64,000 nucleotides of DNA from Ulvibacter antarcticus (lineage in GTDB: Bacteria; Bacteroidota; Bacteroidia; Flavobacteriales; Flavobacteriaceae), in NCBI RefSeq assembly GCF_003688405.1, contig NZ_REFC01000011.1, forward strand, positions 744,001 to 808,000, read 5' to 3'. The notes beneath the pieces are model-generated. The model was not told the origin of the DNA. It saw only the letters and a list, made by a program, of their open reading frames with translations, and ran no database searches. This document shows, piece by piece, positions 60,361 to 64,000 of this stretch. Each line of letters starts with the position of its first letter. The first letter of the stretch is position 1. Made by a program: the position numbers and the translations under genes.

Positions 60361-60813
60361 ATGATGAAGTATACAGAAAAAATGTCAAAAAGATTAAATG
60401 AATTACTTGAGAAAAATTACGATGCCGAAAAAGGGTATAAAAGAGCAGCTGAAATAGTTGACAATTCCAAATTGAAACAATTTTTTGAAAATCAGGCCCA
60501 ATACAGAAACAAATTTGGGCATGAGTTAAAGACCGAAATTACGAACTTCGGTGAGACTCCTGAAAAAGGAACAAGTATAACGGCCGATGCCCACAGAGTT
60601 TGGATGAGCATAAAATCGACCTTTACGTCTAACGATGAAGAAGCAATTTTAAAAGAAGTTCAAAAAGGTGAATTAGCAGCTGTGGAAGAGTATAATGAAA
60701 TTATTAACGATACTACGCTGCCTCCAACAACTAAAAGCATCCTTTCCAAACAACGTACGGGAATAGAAACCGCATTACAGAGCGTTAAGAACTTTGAAGT
60801 TATGGTTTCCTAA
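60361..60813 (+). CDS. DUF2383 (PA2169-type) four-helix protein
   Basis: This 150-residue all-helical protein matches the ferritin-like DUF2383 pattern: LNELLEKNYDAEKGYKRAAE, then LKQFFENQAQYRNKFGHELK and LKEVQKGELAAVEEYNEIIN. The spaced Glu and His residues suggest a metal or stress-related ferritin-like bundle, although the full dinuclear ligand set is not obvious. Many relatives are stress-induced in other bacteria; the function is unknown. It is monocistronic and ends in a terminator. Two adjacent Met codons (60361, 60364) could both start it. Confidence 0.85.
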   Translation: MMKYTEKMSKRLNELLEKNYDAEKGYKRAAEIVDNSKLKQFFENQAQYRNKFGHELKTEITNFGETPEKGTSITADAHRVWMSIKSTFTSNDEEAILKEVQKGELAAVEEYNEIINDTTLPPTTKSILSKQRTGIETALQSVKNFEVMVS

Positions 60814-60848
60814 TTCTTGAAACAATTACAAAATGCTATGAAAAAGAG

Positions 60849-60877
60849 AGACCGGATTAATTTCTGGTCTTTTTTTA
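60849..60877 (+). terminator. Intrinsic terminator after the DUF2383 gene
   Basis: The stem AGACC/GGTCT (60849-60853 and 60866-60870) has a 12-base loop that can pair further, and is followed by seven T residues. Confidence 0.75.
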
Positions 60878-61020
60878 TTTGATGTTTTTTACCTTTTAAT
60901 TTATTCACTTTTGAGATGGAAGGATCGAGAACAATTTTTACCTATCAGAATTTGTATTTATGTGAACAACTCTTCACAACTTTACACGCTAAAAACCCTC
61001 ATCTTTTTTATTTTTACTTT

Positions 61021-61060
61021 CTGCCTCCGACGATCCGCTTTTGGCGGCGAGAGGAAGGCA
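61021..61060. repeat. GC-rich REP-like element before dnaE
   Basis: TGCCTCCGACGATCCGC and TTGGCGGCGAGAGGAAGGCA form an imperfect inverted repeat (TGCCT/AGGCA ends, CCGC/GCGG core). It is unlike the AT-rich surroundings and resembles dispersed intergenic repeats of flavobacteria. No T-run follows. Confidence 0.55.
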
Positions 61061-61125
61061 TTTAATGGGTATTTCAGCTTATTTAGAAATTCCGCAACTA
61101 CTTTTTAGTTTAAACAAATTATCAG

Positions 61126-64000
61126 ATGTACTTAATTTTTGATACCGAAACCACCGGTCTCCCACGGAACTGGAACGCTCCCTTAACCGACAGTGATAAT
61201 TGGCCTCGCTGTATTCAGATTGCGTGGCAATTACACGATGCGATGGGAAATGTGATCGAGAATCAGGATTATCTGGTAAAGCCCGACGGATTCAACATTC
61301 CCTTCGATGCCGAGAAGATTCACGGTATTTCAACCGAGTTGGCCGAACAGCAGGGAATTTCCTTAGCGGAGATGATGGAGAAGTTTAACGAGGCGCTTTC
61401 CAAAACGAAATTTGTCGTCGGGCAGAACGTAGGCTTCGATCTTAACATCATGGGTGCCGAGTATCATCGCCTCGGGATGGAGAACCCACTTCCCGAACTA
61501 CCGCTTTTGGATACTTGTACCGAAACTACTGCTCAGCTTTGTCAATTGCCCGGCGGACGAGGAGGAAAATTCAAGCTTCCTACCCTGACCGAGCTCCATG
61601 AATTTTTGTTTAAAATACCTTTTTCTGAAGCCCATAATGCAACAGCCGATGTAGAAGCAACGACCCGTTGTTTTTTCGAGCTTATTAGAAGACAGATATT
61701 TACTATTGAAGAATTGGACGTACAGCCGGATTATTTCGAAAATTTTTCCGAAGCCAATCCAAAACCAATCGAACTTATTGGTTTAAAACATATCAATCTC
61801 AAGAAAGCTTCAGAAAAGATCCGAAAGGAAATTGAAGCCTCGGTCGAAACCATCGAAATCTCTTCCGAAGAGATAAAAGAAAACATTGCAACTCTTGAAG
61901 AGACTCCTTTTTCACATCTTCACAATCATTCTCAATTTTCTATTCTTCAGTCAACCATAAGCACTCAGGATCTCGTGAATGCAGCTGTTGCCAACGATAT
62001 GCCTGCTGTAGCCTTGACAGATAGCGGAAACATGATGGGGGCCTTTCACTTCGTGCGAGCTGTAAATACCTACAACGCGGGGCTTTCCGAAGAAGAACAA
62101 CACAAAAGCTTAAAGGGAATTGTAGGTTGCGAATACTTTGTTTGTGAGGATCATCTTAATAAATCTCAAAAAGACAATGGCTATCAGATTGTCTTGCTTG
62201 CAAAAACTAAAAAAGGCTATCACAACCTCGCTAAAATGGCTTCGATCGCTTATACCGAAGGGTTTTATTATGTGCCGCGAATCGATAGAGAGGTCATAAA
62301 AAAATATAAGGAAGACATTATTGTACTTTCTGGTGGAATGTATGGTGAAGTGTCCAGTAAAATTTTAAATATTGGCGAGAATCAGGCCGAGGAAGCACTG
62401 CTTTGGTGGAAGGAAGAGTTTAAAGATGATTTTTATCTGGAAATTTTACGTCATGATCAGGAAGATGAGGATAGAGTGAACTCGGTATTGATCGATTTCG
62501 CCAACAAGCATCAGGTGAAGTTGGTCGCTTGTAATAACACCTATTATGTCGATAAGGAGAATGCCAATGCGCATGATATTTTGTTATGTGTAAAAGATGG
62601 CGAAAAGCAGGCAACGCCTATAGGTCGGGGTCGTGGCTACCGTTATGGTTTGCCAAATCAGGAGTATTATTTTAAGTCTCAGGAGGAGATGAAGGAGATT
62701 TTTAAAGACCTTCCGGAAGCCATAAGCAATATTTCTGAAGTGATAGAAAAGATAGAGTCTTATACCCTTGCTCGAGATGTATTGTTACCAAAATTCGACA
62801 TTCCTGAAGAGTTTTTAGATTCTGAAGATGTAGCCGATGGAGGAAAAAGAGGGGAAAATGACTATCTGAAGCATCTTACCTTTTTGGGCGCCAAAAAACG
62901 ATATGGAGACCTCACTCCGGAAATAGAAGAACGCATAAAATTTGAATTAAGTGTTATTGAGAAAACCGGTTATCCCGGGTATTTCCTGATTACGGAAGAT
63001 TTTATTAGAGAAGCGCGCAACATGGATGTTTCGGTAGGTCCCGGACGTGGATCGGCAGCCGGTTCTGTGGTTGCCTATTGTTTGTGGATTACGAATATCG
63101 ACCCAATTAAGTACGATCTGCTTTTTGAGCGTTTCTTAAATCCGGATCGTGTGAGTATGCCCGATATCGATATCGATTTTGATGATGAAGGTCGATCTAA
63201 GGTGATGGATTATGTGATCCAAAAATACGGCTCGAATCAGGTGGCACAAATAATCACTTATGGTACCATGGCAGCCAAATCTGCTATTCGTGATACTGCC
63301 AGAGTACTGGATCTACCATTGGGAGATGCCGATCGGATTTCGAAGCTGATTCCGAATATGACGAAGTTGAATAAGATCTTCGGAATGAGCGATCAAGAGC
63401 TTCGGAAGAAATTTAGAAGTGATGAACTACCCAAGGTAAATGAGCTCTTAAATCTTTCCGAAGGAAGCGATCTGGAAGCTGAAACTATTAATCAGGCGAA
63501 AATATTAGAAGGTTCGGTTCGTAATACTGGGATTCACGCCTGTGGGGTAATTATCACGCCAAGTGATATCACCGATTTCGTACCGGTTGCAACCGCCAAG
63601 GATAGTGATTTATACGTCACCCAATTCGATAACTCTGTTGTGGAGAGTGCCGGATTGCTGAAAATGGATTTCCTGGGATTGAAAACGCTGACTTTAATTA
63701 AAGACACGGTTAAACTTGTAAAGCACAAACACGATATTGATCTGGATCCGGATGAATTTCCGTTGGACGATGAAAAAACATACGAATTGTTCCAAAGAGG
63801 AGAGACGGTAGGGATCTTTCAGTACGAATCTGCCGGGATGCAGAAGTATATGAAAGAGCTGAAACCAACGGTTTTTGCTGATTTAATTGCAATGAACGCC
63901 TTGTATCGTCCCGGTCCGTTGGAATATATCCCGAGTTTCATCCGAAGAAAAAACGGAGAGGAAAAGATAGAATATGATCTTCCGGCGATGGAAGGTTACC
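61126..64000 (+). CDS. dnaE: DNA polymerase III alpha subunit fused to an N-terminal exonuclease, 3' end cut
   Basis: The frame is open from ATG 61126 to the right edge (958 residues seen). Residues 1-190 form a DnaQ-type 3'-5' exonuclease, with MYLIFDTETTGLPRNW, VVGQNVGFDLNIMG and HNATADVEATTRCF carrying the acidic and His residues. The PHP domain starts near residue 264 (HLHNHSQFSILQSTI). The polymerase core has GPGRGSAAGSVVAYCL near 638 and the catalytic Asp motif PDIDIDFDDEGR near 678. The replicative polymerase thus carries its proofreading domain in the same chain, as I recall for other Bacteroidetes. The PHP domain is a further candidate nuclease or metal site. Confidence 0.95.
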   Translation, partial: MYLIFDTETTGLPRNWNAPLTDSDNWPRCIQIAWQLHDAMGNVIENQDYLVKPDGFNIPFDAEKIHGISTELAEQQGISLAEMMEKFNEALSKTKFVVGQNVGFDLNIMGAEYHRLGMENPLPELPLLDTCTETTAQLCQLPGGRGGKFKLPTLTELHEFLFKIPFSEAHNATADVEATTRCFFELIRRQIFTIEELDVQPDYFENFSEANPKPIELIGLKHINLKKASEKIRKEIEASVETIEISSEEIKENIATLEETPFSHLHNHSQFSILQSTISTQDLVNAAVANDMPAVALTDSGNMMGAFHFVRAVNTYNAGLSEEEQHKSLKGIVGCEYFVCEDHLNKSQKDNGYQIVLLAKTKKGYHNLAKMASIAYTEGFYYVPRIDREVIKKYKEDIIVLSGGMYGEVSSKILNIGENQAEEALLWWKEEFKDDFYLEILRHDQEDEDRVNSVLIDFANKHQVKLVACNNTYYVDKENANAHDILLCVKDGEKQATPIGRGRGYRYGLPNQEYYFKSQEEMKEIFKDLPEAISNISEVIEKIESYTLARDVLLPKFDIPEEFLDSEDVADGGKRGENDYLKHLTFLGAKKRYGDLTPEIEERIKFELSVIEKTGYPGYFLITEDFIREARNMDVSVGPGRGSAAGSVVAYCLWITNIDPIKYDLLFERFLNPDRVSMPDIDIDFDDEGRSKVMDYVIQKYGSNQVAQIITYGTMAAKSAIRDTARVLDLPLGDADRISKLIPNMTKLNKIFGMSDQELRKKFRSDELPKVNELLNLSEGSDLEAETINQAKILEGSVRNTGIHACGVIITPSDITDFVPVATAKDSDLYVTQFDNSVVESAGLLKMDFLGLKTLTLIKDTVKLVKHKHDIDLDPDEFPLDDEKTYELFQRGETVGIFQYESAGMQKYMKELKPTVFADLIAMNALYRPGPLEYIPSFIRRKNGEEKIEYDLPAMEGY

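Larger units (their letters stand above)
60814..61125. other. 312-bp spacer before dnaE with terminator and REP-like hairpin
   Basis: This gap holds the DUF2383 terminator and a GC-rich imperfect inverted element at 61021-61060. The rest is AT-rich sequence without a readable gene. No clear TAnnTTTG box for dnaE was found. Confidence 0.7.

Noticed and set aside
1-64000. CRISPR arrays, tRNA/rRNA genes, insertion sequences, prophage or defence islands
   Set aside because: No repeat-spacer pattern, cloverleaf, transposase, integrase or phage gene was recognised on either strand.

Overview
The window is a gene-dense, AT-rich chromosome segment from a member of the Bacteroidota, most likely a Flavobacteriaceae species. 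Five things point there: three secreted proteins with C-terminal type IX secretion (T9SS) sorting domains; many promoters with the Bacteroidetes -7 box TAnnTTTG and weak ribosome binding sites; a TonB receptor behind a TPP riboswitch; lineage-typical families (DUF4271, DUF4296, DUF3098, DUF3127, DUF4301, DUF6252); and ribosomal protein S16 with a long acidic tail. I saw no tRNA, rRNA, CRISPR array, insertion sequence or prophage. Nearly everything looks like core genome. Genes are tightly packed, and several convergent pairs overlap at their 3' ends.

Layout. 1-6.4 kb: DUF4301 (cut by the left edge), arfB, a small secreted protein, then a convergent sigma-54 response regulator and hybrid histidine kinase. 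6.4-9.4 kb: TPP riboswitch, TonB receptor (probably for thiamin) and a Rieske-like lipoprotein. 9.4-14.2 kb: greA with a possible attenuator, a HIT protein, a histidine kinase, a flavin reductase, an SSB-tailed DUF3127 protein and aat. 14.2-17.1 kb: a T9SS-secreted peptidylarginine-deiminase-like protein, a small TPR-like protein and tag. 17.1-25.7 kb: a TonB-like protein, the ftsX-DUF3098-uppP-truB run, a UbiA-type prenyltransferase, leuS and a membrane zinc protease. 25.8-31 kb: saccharopine dehydrogenase, DUF423, pckA, hemD and DUF4271. 31-36 kb: polyprenol-phosphate mannosyltransferase, dihydroorotase, a DUF4296 lipoprotein, an epimerase and tyrS. 36-40 kb: a compact minus-strand operon (LuxE-like, transglutaminase-like, DUF350, YHS) and a T9SS protein. 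40-45 kb: a PhoB/PhoR-like pair, a glycosyltransferase, trmB, a LysE exporter and an alkyltransferase-like protein. 45-48 kb: an iron-sulfur/redox cluster (Mrp, NifU-like, ferredoxin reductase, ferredoxin) behind a 17-bp palindrome. 48-52 kb: a duplicated T9SS protein, a TPR membrane protein and a phosphoesterase. 52-57 kb: glutaryl-CoA dehydrogenase, a Rieske oxygenase, and a divergent APC permease with an amidinohydrolase. 56.7-58.6 kb: rpsP-rimM followed by trmN6. 58.6-61 kb: two DUF6252 lipoproteins and a DUF2383 protein. From 61.1 kb to the right edge: dnaE with an N-terminal proofreading exonuclease domain.

The most striking signal is not a gene. The 8-mer TTCCGAAG and its complement occur about 55 times by eye, roughly once per 1.2 kb. 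They fall on both strands, in several reading frames and in some intergenic sites, against only one or two expected from base composition. This density resembles a DNA uptake sequence or a Chi/architecture motif. Other leads are a terminator-like hairpin inside the greA leader, the palindrome at the Fe-S operon promoter, the LuxE/transglutaminase/DUF350/YHS operon, and the Rieske-permease-amidinohydrolase locus.
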